33,912 nt of DNA from Candidatus Abawacabacteria bacterium RBG_16_42_10 (GTDB lineage Bacteria; Patescibacteriota; Gracilibacteria; RBG-16-42-10): the NCBI GenBank assembly GCA_001773455.1, contig MEWR01000026.1, positions 11,997 to 45,908 on the forward strand, in the 5' to 3' direction. How positions within the stretch are numbered: the stretch's first letter is position 1; the number at the start of each line of letters is the position of its first letter. The translations under genes and the position numbers were made by a program. Below the pieces are notes generated by a model. That model was not told the origin of the DNA and ran no database searches. It was given only the letters and a program-made list of their open reading frames with translations. Positions 26,694 to 33,912 of this stretch are shown here, one piece after another.

Positions 26694-27722
26694 ATGCAAA
26701 ACAAATCCCCTCTCCGTCTCTCTCTGTGTGCTTTGGTGTTGATGATGCTTTTTGGCTTAGCGCCTAGTGCATCCGCCTCTATTACGGTTGGACCTACCAT
26801 TAAAATATTTACGGAAAAAGAAGGTGCAGCTCCTGGGGCAGTGGTGAAAGGAAAAGTAATTGTGACCAATGGTAATAATGCTCTGCAATTTATACAGCTC
26901 TCAGTCGCTGATGTGTATTATGATGAGCATAACATCCCGATTGTTATAGAGGGGGGGGCTGAGATTCCTAACAAAGTATCGCTGCGAACTTGGATTAAGC
27001 TCAATATCTCAGAAGGTCCGGTAACATTTAAGCCCAATGAAACAAAAGAAATTTCTTATGAAATCCGTATTCCTGAGGATGCTACGCCAGGATCACATAT
27101 GGGAGCAATCTATGCCCTAGGGATCGCTGATCCTCGTGACAAAAATGGTGAAGCCCTCACGGTGAGAACGCGTATGGGTGCTGGAGTTTTGGTAGAAATC
27201 CCGGGTGACATCATAAAAAGCGGTGAAGTCATGAGCTTCGATGTGGGTATTGGTAGTGGAGATGCTCGCTCGGCTTCTCTTGATCCCCAAAGATTTTTTG
27301 GTTTCCCTCCGATCAATTTTGATGCTGCCTATAAAAACACGGGAAATACGTTTTACCAACCTGGTATGCGACTAGAGTTATTCAACTGGTGGGGACGAAA
27401 AGTCGATGAGTTTGTCTCGAGAGGCTTGCGTGTGTTTCCCGGGAACACTTTACATTTTAATGGAGAAATTACGAAAGGTAGTTGGTTATGGTTCGGTCCA
27501 TACAAAGCTGTGCTTCATACTCAAGACGGTGATGGCAATGTCATGCCAGATAGGGAAGTGACATTTTGGTTTATTCCTTGGCTACCAATTTTGGCTCTGT
27601 TGGTTCTGCTGATTGTACTTTTCTGGCTAGGTAAAAAATATACTGTCTATCGTCGTGAAAAATTAAAGAAACATATTGAGCAAACGATAAAAGAGTCGGA
27701 AAGACCTAAAGATCATTCTTAA
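26694..27722 (+). CDS. DUF916/WxLIP-like membrane protein
   Basis: 342 residues. A signal peptide (ending near SASA, about 28) is followed by the family pattern: an N-terminal beta domain with GPTIKIFTEKEGAAPGAVVKGKVIVTNGN, SLRTWIKL, TFKPNETKEISYEIRIPEDATPGSHMGAIYA. A second beta domain follows (NFDAAYKNTGNTFYQPGMRLEL), then one TM helix (about 293-313) and a basic cytoplasmic tail. In Firmicutes the DUF916/DUF3324 proteins bind WxL-domain surface proteins and peptidoglycan. Its position right after four secreted paralogues suggests it may hold or organise them at the surface; that is inference. It converges on the lipoprotein gene with a 4-bp overlap. Confidence 0.85.
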   Translation: MQNKSPLRLSLCALVLMMLFGLAPSASASITVGPTIKIFTEKEGAAPGAVVKGKVIVTNGNNALQFIQLSVADVYYDEHNIPIVIEGGAEIPNKVSLRTWIKLNISEGPVTFKPNETKEISYEIRIPEDATPGSHMGAIYALGIADPRDKNGEALTVRTRMGAGVLVEIPGDIIKSGEVMSFDVGIGSGDARSASLDPQRFFGFPPINFDAAYKNTGNTFYQPGMRLELFNWWGRKVDEFVSRGLRVFPGNTLHFNGEITKGSWLWFGPYKAVLHTQDGDGNVMPDREVTFWFIPWLPILALLVLLIVLFWLGKKYTVYRREKLKKHIEQTIKESERPKDHS

Positions 27723-29323
27723 CGACAACTGAGGGTGCGCATATGGAGAGCTCCATCAGGCATCATATAAATGACTCTGCCTGTCGTGAGGCCGGTACTG
27801 AGAACAACCGGGCGGAAATTAGCAAAAGCACTTCTTTCTATAGCCTGATTGTCAGCTACACTTCCGGCTGTACCAGAAAAAAGTGCAATATCAAATTCAC
27901 TGGCATTGTTCCAGGCAACAAATTGTCCAGATGAATGAAGGGATGAAGCGGACGCTGCACCCGCAATGCTGGTTGCGACCCATGGAGCCAGGATTGTTCC
28001 ACTTGTAGATAGTCTGGTTGTAGCAAGGTTATTCCCACTCTCTATCCAATCAACACGATACTCAGCAGTTCCTGCTGCTATGCTTCCATACAACCGAACA
28101 GATGGGCTGACTGATGCTGGTGCGGTGGAAGCAATGATAGTTGCTGAGCTAGTAGCAGGGGTGCCATCGGAGGGTAAAATTCGCACATAAATCTCATCAT
28201 TGCCAGTTACATTGTCCTGAAAACTTGTTAAAAAATTACCTGAACCGGAAGTCGCAATACGTGGTGAGGCCGCTCTGGTCGTTGGCATAAGTGGTTCAAC
28301 AAGAACGTATGTTCTTACTAATACGCCGGCGTTGCTAGTAATAGCAACGTATGCCTGGTAAGGGAGTGGTCCTGAGATTTGGGCATAGGTTACCCCAAAA
28401 ACATTATTTGCTCCGTTATATGCAGCTTGATATGGGGCAAGGTTGGTCGAAGCAGAGACAATATTTTCAGTTGAGATACGATTTCCAGAAAGGGTATTAA
28501 GTCTAATGGCTACCAAATCTCCAGGCACAGAGCGTACGTAGACAAGTACGCATGAATCAGAGAAGCCGCTGCACCCAATGGTAACGTTATTACCAATTTC
28601 CATGGTGGCTAGATCTGGATTTACGTCTCTGGTAGGAACACTTGCTGTCATTCCATCCGGGGAGATTGAAGTGTAGTAGAGATGCCCGCCTGCCAGGTGG
28701 GCGACAGCGATATTTCCAGCTCGAGTAAGGGCTGTGCTAAAAGGCGCACTGCTGCCGGGACTTGGAGTCACTGGCAGTACGATATCAGGGCCAATCATCA
28801 TACTGGTATTACAAGGTGGCATAAATGGCCCTGCATCTGGCACATCGCCGGCATCTGGGCCTCCATCAATTGGTCCCGTATCCACACCCGTATCTCTCGG
28901 CCCAGTATCGACAATATCACCTGCATCTCGTACGTCGCCACTGTCAGATATTGCCGCATCCATGCCTGTATCTATACGAGCATCCATGATATCACCACTA
29001 TCGATCACACTTGTGTCTGGTCCGGCATCCGGCACAACAGGAACATCCATGGGAGCGTCTATCGGCAACACATCTGCATCAATCATTCCTGTATCAATTC
29101 CAGTATCGGCTTGAGCATCCATGTGCCCATCTGGTGCGTCGAGTGAACTGTCCATGTGAGCATCTCTTATTTCTGCTCCGGCGTCTTGATTTTCTTGAAA
29201 GCGATTTTGGAAAGGAATACAACCTGTCTGGCCCATGCTATTACTCATCAATATGACGAAGAGTAATTTTCTCAATGTGCTATTGTTTTTGAATAGTGGT
29301 GCCAGGCGAAGAGAAAGTCGCAT
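27719..29323 (-). CDS. Exported protein with Asp/Ala/Gly-rich linker and beta-propeller-like domain, Myxococcota-like
   Basis: 534 residues. An N-terminal hydrophobic segment leads to GQTGC (Cys35), a possible but non-canonical lipobox (Gln at -3). Residues about 48-165 are low-complexity repeats of D-A, D-T-G and D-A-G-P (for example DTGPRDTGVDTGPIDGGPDAG). From about 170 a beta-rich C-terminal domain follows, with repeats of the form ISPDGMTASVP and NIAVAHLAGG, compatible with a beta-propeller. Lipoproteins with a DAGPDTG spacer before a propeller are very common in Myxococcota and unusual in CPR as far as I know. The fold and the lipidation are unproven. Confidence 0.8.
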   Translation of the reverse strand: MRLSLRLAPLFKNNSTLRKLLFVILMSNSMGQTGCIPFQNRFQENQDAGAEIRDAHMDSSLDAPDGHMDAQADTGIDTGMIDADVLPIDAPMDVPVVPDAGPDTSVIDSGDIMDARIDTGMDAAISDSGDVRDAGDIVDTGPRDTGVDTGPIDGGPDAGDVPDAGPFMPPCNTSMMIGPDIVLPVTPSPGSSAPFSTALTRAGNIAVAHLAGGHLYYTSISPDGMTASVPTRDVNPDLATMEIGNNVTIGCSGFSDSCVLVYVRSVPGDLVAIRLNTLSGNRISTENIVSASTNLAPYQAAYNGANNVFGVTYAQISGPLPYQAYVAITSNAGVLVRTYVLVEPLMPTTRAASPRIATSGSGNFLTSFQDNVTGNDEIYVRILPSDGTPATSSATIIASTAPASVSPSVRLYGSIAAGTAEYRVDWIESGNNLATTRLSTSGTILAPWVATSIAGAASASSLHSSGQFVAWNNASEFDIALFSGTAGSVADNQAIERSAFANFRPVVLSTGLTTGRVIYMMPDGALHMRTLSCR

Positions 29324-29388
29324 AAAAAACCTTAGTATGTAGAGGTGCTATCCTACAACATTTTAGGGTGGGAAGAAAGGGCCTTGTA

Positions 29389-30837
29389 TTACTGTACCGG
29401 GGTAAAGTCAGATACTTTCAAGACAAGAGTATCTTCGCCTATGGTCTCGTCTTGCTTTTTTAATTCGACAATAATTTGTTCAAAAGGTTGTGGATTTTTT
29501 TCGAATAAAGCCAGTTTCAAGATCAGTGCGTAATCATGGCGGAGAGCTAGCTTATACTCCTTGTCACCCATATAGGTAAATATCACTTTTGTATGTTTCT
29601 GCGGATCAAAGCTTGTTGCAGCTTGTCGTAATTCTTGCAAATTGCGAGCTACCGGTTGAATGAGTAGATTGTCATATCCCTGCAGAGCAAAAATCATGCT
29701 GGCAATAGTGATTACAATGAAGGTGCTGTACTGAATAGTATCTCGGGTAGAATTCTTTTTCACCATTCTTACAAAAGATTGCAGTGCCACGATAGCTATC
29801 ACCGTTACGACTCCGCTGAGTGCGAGCAGGGTGCGATAATTAGCGAGATTCTCATCAATAATGAGGTTGGATGAATAGCTCAGTAATATGAAAAGTAAAA
29901 TGAAGATGAAGTTGATAGGTATATCTTTTTTTTGTTTCTGTTGAATGAAATGCAGGATCAATCCCACAATAATTATAGCTGCAACAGTAGTTGCCACAGT
30001 ACCACTTGGTGGTAAGTAAATGAGGTTAAATGCTTTGAGTAGTGGCCTCGTAATGAACCAACTAAGTTTCTCTACCGGATCTTCAAGAAATGCGGCTCGG
30101 GCGAGCGCTGGAGTATTAAATAGGAATAAATATATTTTAAAGGTGATAAAGTGAGCTATAGCTCCTAGACCACTCATGATGAGAAAAAACAATGTTTGTG
30201 AAAACTTCTTCGCGCCTGTGTTATAAAAAAAGAAAATAGTAATAAATACGGCGGTGAACGTAGCTGAGGTGGGGTGAATGTTATAAGCAAAGACCAAAAG
30301 AACAACTGCTAACACATTCCACAGCCACTTCTTTAACTTTGTCGCTGTGAGTGATTTCTCCATGGACAGGAATGCGAAGTAAGCGATAACTGCAGCCCAA
30401 GGGGCGAGGAATAGTACCGCCCAACTGGCATACTCTTGAAATGCTGGCATGATAGTGATGAGCAGTGCGAAAATGGCTGAAAGAAAAATATTTTCTCCAT
30501 ATTTCTTGAATGTGTGGAAGAGACAAATTGCCAAAGCAAAAATGCCAAGCAAACCAATGAGTCTGATGATCCACATATCGTCGATATTTCCTATCCATGC
30601 TAGGGCAGGGGCAACGAGTGCGTTAAATAGTCTTGCCTGGGCTATGGCCTGTACGGTGAATTTGTCTGAGTGAATAAGCCCTTCATAGAGATATTCATAG
30701 TCATCAGGAAGGAGATATTTATTGGTAAGTACCGGTAGGTATACAAAGAGTTGGCCGACGAAAATGATGAGGTAGCTCAATATATTTTGCCACAATGGAA
30801 TTGGAGAAATCGTATTAAGATGGTTGTGAATTTTCAT
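29389..30837 (-). CDS. GtrC-like polytopic glycosyltransferase, copy 2
   Basis: 482 residues from ATG 30837, one base after the stop of the previous gene. The in-frame TTG at 30918 lies inside that gene and is not used. It is strongly hydrophobic with around ten or more TM helices. The first outside loop carries LLPDDYEYLYEG, whose adjacent aspartates fit the metal-binding acidic pair of GT-C enzymes. It is a paralogue of the preceding gene (shared GQLFVYLPVLT, DDMWIIRLIGLLGIFALAIC, FALLITIMPAFQEYASWAV, SNLIIDENLANYRTLLAL). In GtrABC systems the third protein moves a sugar from polyprenyl phosphate to a surface acceptor. The acceptor here is unknown. Confidence 0.83.
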   Translation of the reverse strand: MKIHNHLNTISPIPLWQNILSYLIIFVGQLFVYLPVLTNKYLLPDDYEYLYEGLIHSDKFTVQAIAQARLFNALVAPALAWIGNIDDMWIIRLIGLLGIFALAICLFHTFKKYGENIFLSAIFALLITIMPAFQEYASWAVLFLAPWAAVIAYFAFLSMEKSLTATKLKKWLWNVLAVVLLVFAYNIHPTSATFTAVFITIFFFYNTGAKKFSQTLFFLIMSGLGAIAHFITFKIYLFLFNTPALARAAFLEDPVEKLSWFITRPLLKAFNLIYLPPSGTVATTVAAIIIVGLILHFIQQKQKKDIPINFIFILLFILLSYSSNLIIDENLANYRTLLALSGVVTVIAIVALQSFVRMVKKNSTRDTIQYSTFIVITIASMIFALQGYDNLLIQPVARNLQELRQAATSFDPQKHTKVIFTYMGDKEYKLALRHDYALILKLALFEKNPQPFEQIIVELKKQDETIGEDTLVLKVSDFTPVQ

Positions 30838-30838
30838 A

Positions 30839-32290
30839 TTAATCGTTGTGCATGAGGAGAGTTTTTGCACTAATAACAAAGGAGTTTGCTTGCCGGGGTG
30901 ATTTGTCTGGCTGTACAAGGACTTTCATTCCTGTTTTATATCGGTCGTTTTCGAATAATATTGATTCGATCATAGGAATGTGAAAGAACACCTGCGTATC
31001 GAAAGCAATTTTTTCCGTATTGTTAGAATATGTCACAATAACATTATTATGAAGATCTGAATTGAAACTTTTTAACTTGTCCCGGAACAACTCTAACCCT
31101 CCCTCGGTTCTTTGAATAATAAGTTCAGTTAAGCTTATATTAGCAAATAGTAAGCAGGAGATAGTTATAAGTATAAAAAGAGTGTAAGAAGCAATGTTTT
31201 TGAATTTTCCTAACAAACCTACTATCTCTCTTATTGCAGCAAAAAACATTACAGCCAACACACCTGTTAGTGCTAATAAAGTTCTATAATTAGCAAGGTT
31301 TTCATCAATTATTAGATTGGAGGAATAACTAAAAAGTAACAGAATAGTGAGTATCACGAAATTTATAAGAATATCTTTTTGTTTGTTGTGCAGGAAAATT
31401 GTAGTAAGTCCTACAATGATTGTGAGTCCAACAAGAACGGCGACCCAAATATTTGCTGGTAAATATATAAGGTTAATTGATTTATAAAATGGTCTGGTGA
31501 TAAACCAACTCAATTTTTCAAAAGGATCATCAATTAAAGTTGTACGCGCAATCGCTTGAGTGTTGAGTAAAAACAGGTAAATCTTAAAAATAGTAAAATT
31601 AGCAACAGCACCGAGACCGCTGATCAATAGGAAAAATAATGTATGGAGAAATCTCTTTTCTGCTTTTGTGTAAAGGAAAAAAATGGTGATAAATACAGCG
31701 ATGAATGTTGCAGATGTCGGGTGAATATTATATGCAAAAACCATCAAAAAAATCGCAATGGTACTCCAAAGAAATCTGTGCCATTTTATCTTCATCAATG
31801 CTCTTTCTATGCTTAAAAAAGCTGCATATGCCACAACTGCACCCCAAGGTGCCAAGTAGAGAACTGCCCAACTGGCATACTCTTGAAATGCGGGCATGAT
31901 AGTGATGAGCAGCGCAAAAAGAGCGGAAAGAAATATCTTTTCGCCATATTTTCTGAATGTGTGAAAGATACAAATCGCCAAAGCAAAAATGCCAAGCAAG
32001 CCGATGAGTCTGATGATCCACATGTCATCAATCCTGCCAATCCAAGCAAAAGAAGGTGCTACAAGAATATTAAAGAGTCGCCCTTGACCAATAGCTTGTA
32101 TTGTAAATTTGTCTGAGTTTGTCACCCCAGCCATAAAATAGTCATAATCATCCGGGACCAAGTACCTATGCGTAAGTACTGGTAGATATACAAAAAGCTG
32201 ACCGCAAAAAATGATTAAGTAACTAGCAATATAGTGCCAAAGTGGCAACCTTGTTGTTTTGATTTTTTCTTCCGTATCTGCCTTTCTCAT
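30839..32290 (-). CDS. GtrC-like polytopic glycosyltransferase, copy 1
   Basis: 483 residues, multi-TM, with VPDDYDYFMAG in the first outside loop and the same conserved blocks as its tandem copy downstream. Start ATG overlaps the TGA of the small flippase gene by 4 bp (ATGA), so translation is probably coupled. The N-terminal two-thirds are close between the copies, while the last ~100 residues, an outside domain, diverge. That pattern suggests different acceptors or sugars. Family placement (Gtr/glucosyltransferase II type) is from topology, acidic motif and context. Confidence 0.85.
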   Translation of the reverse strand: MRKADTEEKIKTTRLPLWHYIASYLIIFCGQLFVYLPVLTHRYLVPDDYDYFMAGVTNSDKFTIQAIGQGRLFNILVAPSFAWIGRIDDMWIIRLIGLLGIFALAICIFHTFRKYGEKIFLSALFALLITIMPAFQEYASWAVLYLAPWGAVVAYAAFLSIERALMKIKWHRFLWSTIAIFLMVFAYNIHPTSATFIAVFITIFFLYTKAEKRFLHTLFFLLISGLGAVANFTIFKIYLFLLNTQAIARTTLIDDPFEKLSWFITRPFYKSINLIYLPANIWVAVLVGLTIIVGLTTIFLHNKQKDILINFVILTILLLFSYSSNLIIDENLANYRTLLALTGVLAVMFFAAIREIVGLLGKFKNIASYTLFILITISCLLFANISLTELIIQRTEGGLELFRDKLKSFNSDLHNNVIVTYSNNTEKIAFDTQVFFHIPMIESILFENDRYKTGMKVLVQPDKSPRQANSFVISAKTLLMHND

Positions 32291-32652
32291 GCTCCGCGGG
32301 TCAAAACAAATATTCCCACGAGAATAATAATTGCTCCGAAAACTTTATTCGCAGTGAGTGCTTCTTTGAAAATCAGATTGCCAAAGATAAATACCAATAG
32401 AAATGTCAGTGCCATGAAGAATGGGCTCACAAAGCTCAGCTCCATTTTTTCAAAAATCTTGATGGAAAGGAAAAAGGCTACAAAGTACAGTGCCAGCCCT
32501 ATCCAGATCAGTGGTGATGTCAGAATAAAAATCAGAGACTGCTGATTGAAACCAATGCTAAATGATTTGGCAATTGTTGCCTGCTTGAGACTTGCTTGAG
32601 CGAGACTGTTACAGAGAGCCGCGATGACGACAAGGATAATATTGGTAAGCAT
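32287..32652 (-). CDS. Small four-TM transporter (SMR/EamA-like), probable lipid-linked sugar flippase
   Basis: 121 residues with four TM helices, in the size and pattern of small multidrug resistance/ArnE-type proteins (LAQASLKQA in helix 1, FVSPFFMAL in helix 3, GAIIILVGIFVL in helix 4). It sits between a GtrB-like transferase (8-bp gap) and a GtrC-like enzyme (4-bp overlap). That is the position of the GtrA flippase in bactoprenol-linked glycosylation operons. The flippase role is inferred from context; sequence alone would allow a drug or quaternary-ammonium exporter. Confidence 0.85.
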   Translation of the reverse strand: MLTNIILVVIAALCNSLAQASLKQATIAKSFSIGFNQQSLIFILTSPLIWIGLALYFVAFFLSIKIFEKMELSFVSPFFMALTFLLVFIFGNLIFKEALTANKVFGAIIILVGIFVLTRGA

Positions 32653-32660
32653 GGAGAGGT

Positions 32661-33620
32661 TTAGTCTGATTCATGATCCACGGTACTCTCTACCAAGTAA
32701 ATAGGTCGTTTCTTGTTTTCTATGAACAAAAGCCCAAGATATTGTCCAATCATACCAATGATGAAGAACTGCATAGCAAACAGCATGCTTATCATTACTA
32801 CAATTGTTGTATAGCCGGGTATGGTAAAGCCGAGAATTTTCATCACGACACTGTAGAGACCGATGGCAATACTAAGACCGGCAATAATAGCGCCGAGAGT
32901 CGTGCCCAGTTGCAGTGGAATTGTAGAAAAAGAACTTATGGCATGCATGGAGAGTTTCCAGAGTTTCCAGAAAGAATATTTACTGGTGCCGGCGGCTCGT
33001 CTGGGAGCGATATACGGCAAGGTTGTTTTTTTGAAGCCGATGATTTGAATGAAACCGCGCAAGAAACGAGATCTTTCCCTGAATTCGTTTTTCAGCAAGT
33101 CTGCAATCCTTCGTGAAATCAGGAAAAAATCGGAAGCGTGTGGGGTGATATGGCCGGAAGAAAGTTTATTCAGAACAGTATAAAAAAGCGAAGAAGCGAA
33201 TTTGTGGAACCAGTTGGTGCCTTTATTTTCTACGCGAGTCATCGTGATGATTTCATTGCCGGCGGCAAAGGTCCCAAGAAGTTGAGGGATGTACTGTGGT
33301 GGATGCTGTAAGTCGACATCCATACATATGACAGCTGTTCCTTGGCTATGATCGATACCAGCGAGCATCGCAGCTTCATGGCCGAAATTTCTTGAGAAAT
33401 GAATGACACGTACGCTTTTGTTTTTCTTCGCAATATCACGGAGTATGGATCTGCTTTCGTCAGTACTGCCATCATCGACAAAGAGCACCTCATATGTCTT
33501 GTGGAGCTTTTTTAAGACCTTTTCTGTTTCTTTCCAAAATAGCGGAAGAGCTTCTTCTTCATTGTAGACAGAGACGACGAGAGAAAATGACAGCGCTTTC
33601 TTTTGTTTTCGGAGGGACAT
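32661..33620 (-). CDS. GtrB-like family 2 glycosyltransferase (polyprenyl-phosphate sugar synthase)
   Basis: 319 residues. The GT-A domain has VVSVYNEE, FVDDGSTD (48-54), the metal-binding DVDLQHPP (101-108), FSRNFGHEAAMLAGID and RAAGTSKYS. Two C-terminal TM helices (about 228-252 and 264-290) end near GLLFIENKKRP. This is the layout of GtrB and dolichol-phosphate mannose synthase-like enzymes that load a sugar from a nucleotide donor onto polyprenyl phosphate at the inner membrane face. It is the first gene of a four-gene operon. Confidence 0.93.
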   Translation of the reverse strand: MSLRKQKKALSFSLVVSVYNEEEALPLFWKETEKVLKKLHKTYEVLFVDDGSTDESRSILRDIAKKNKSVRVIHFSRNFGHEAAMLAGIDHSQGTAVICMDVDLQHPPQYIPQLLGTFAAGNEIITMTRVENKGTNWFHKFASSLFYTVLNKLSSGHITPHASDFFLISRRIADLLKNEFRERSRFLRGFIQIIGFKKTTLPYIAPRRAAGTSKYSFWKLWKLSMHAISSFSTIPLQLGTTLGAIIAGLSIAIGLYSVVMKILGFTIPGYTTIVVMISMLFAMQFFIIGMIGQYLGLLFIENKKRPIYLVESTVDHESD

Positions 33621-33658
33621 TTTTTGTTTTGGGGTGTCATGTAATTATACCACAATGC

Positions 33659-33697
33659 AGTTCTAAGTTCTAAGTTCAAAATTCTAAGTTAGAACTC
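33659..33697 (+). repeat. TTCTAAG-type intergenic repeat, copy 4
   Basis: TTCTAAG, TTCTAAG, TTCAAAA, TTCTAAG, TTAGAACTC: close to the reverse complement of copy 1. It lies just upstream of the GtrB-like gene and about 70 bp beyond the terminator end of RNA candidate 2. Confidence 0.75.
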
Positions 33698-33767
33698 GAT
33701 AAAGGAACCAGCATAGTGTCAGGAAGAAAATTTTGTTTCTGAGTGAGCTGGGATTAATATGGCAAAC

Positions 33768-33825
33768 TAAAAAAGAGGCATATAGCGCAGGACGGGACCT
33801 TTTACGTAGCCTCTCATGGTGACAT
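33768..33825 (-). ncRNA. Candidate small structured RNA, copy 2
   Basis: Minus strand from ~33825: GAUGUCACCAU, outer stem GAGAGGC / GCCUCUU, interior AAAAGGU and CCUGCGCUA, U run (33774-33769) followed by AGUUUG as in copy 1. Inside, ACG/CGU can pair here where copy 1 has CAU/AUG, a possible compensatory change. Length differs from copy 1 by two bases, which argues against a conserved reading frame. Confidence 0.5.
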
Positions 33826-33829
33826 CCTT

Positions 33830-33859
33830 ATGATACTACGAACATCATTTGGGAATCAA
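33830..33859 (-). promoter_or_regulatory. Putative promoter of RNA candidate 2
   Basis: On the minus strand: TTGATT (33859-33854), 18 bases, TATCAT (33835-33830). The same spacing to the conserved RNA body as in copy 1. Confidence 0.5.
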
Positions 33860-33877
33860 GAATATGAATTAACTCAC

Positions 33878-33900
33878 AAAAAACCTGACCGAAGCGGTCA
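33878..33900 (-). terminator. Probable intrinsic terminator of an off-window gene
   Basis: Read on the minus strand: TGACCG-CTT-CGGTCA, then GG and six T residues. It would end a transcript that enters from beyond the window's right edge. Confidence 0.55.
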
Positions 33901-33912
33901 ACGTTAACTCAT

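Noticed and set aside
28850-29160. Repeated motifs that might be a CRISPR array, and long open frames on the plus strand
   Set aside because: The repeats are codons for Asp-Ala/Asp-Thr-Gly in the minus-strand lipoprotein, with no constant repeat or spacer length; plus-strand frames are shadows of it.

Overview
The window looks like chromosomal DNA from a Patescibacteria/CPR-type bacterium, possibly of the Peregrinibacteria kind. The evidence is an ECF sigma factor paired with a DUF5667-type protein, very large Asp-rich secreted proteins, an LPxTG-type surface protein, a DUF916/WxLIP-like membrane protein, a four-helix-bundle (S23) protein, and the absence of Shine-Dalgarno motifs at nearly every start. 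TGA, TAA and TAG all end genes, so the code is the standard bacterial one and not the TGA=Gly code of Gracilibacteria/Absconditabacteria. The phylum placement is inference; there is no rRNA here to confirm it.

Layout. 1-2.6 kb: the 3' part of a DUF11/PKD-like surface protein with a sortase signal. 2.7-5.1 kb (-): a large one-TM protein of unknown function. 5.2-7.3 kb: groES-groEL behind a near-consensus promoter embedded in a CIRCE operator. 7.3-14.2 kb: housekeeping and regulation, namely a CDP-alcohol phosphatidyltransferase, an orphan OmpR-type response regulator, RNase Y, a DUF192 protein, a DUF5667 protein overlapping its ECF sigma factor, nucleoside diphosphate kinase, and a myxobacteria-like TPR/TM protein. 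14.2-18.3 kb (-): ComM-like Mg-chelatase ATPase, a lipoprotein parvulin foldase, and an unknown helical protein. 18.4-27.7 kb (+): four tandem paralogues of a very acidic, Cys-containing secreted protein (A-D), interrupted by an S23-type gene and by a hairpin-dense non-coding stretch, followed by a WxLIP-like membrane protein. 27.7-29.3 kb (-): a myxobacteria-like Asp/Ala-rich lipoprotein. 29.4-33.6 kb (-): a tightly packed GtrB / small flippase / two-GtrC-like operon for lipid-linked glycosylation.

How the parts may work together. Much of the window serves the cell surface: sortase substrate, secreted paralogue array plus WxLIP-like partner, extracytoplasmic foldase, lipoprotein and polyprenyl-sugar glycosylation. 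The most interesting items are the four-paralogue array with its WxLIP-like neighbour (a possible CPR counterpart of Firmicutes WxL loci), a ~56-nt RNA candidate present twice with matching promoter, stem and terminator, a run of about nine consecutive hairpins at 24.72-25.03 kb, palindromic sequence lying inside the comM reading frame, and two genes with a Myxococcota-like architecture.

Intergenic repeats built from TTCTAAG-like units occur four times at gene borders. Non-coding stretches over ~250 bases are 15743-16014 (repeat plus RNA candidate 1), 24701-25177 (hairpin array) and 33621-33912 (repeat, RNA candidate 2 and a terminator).
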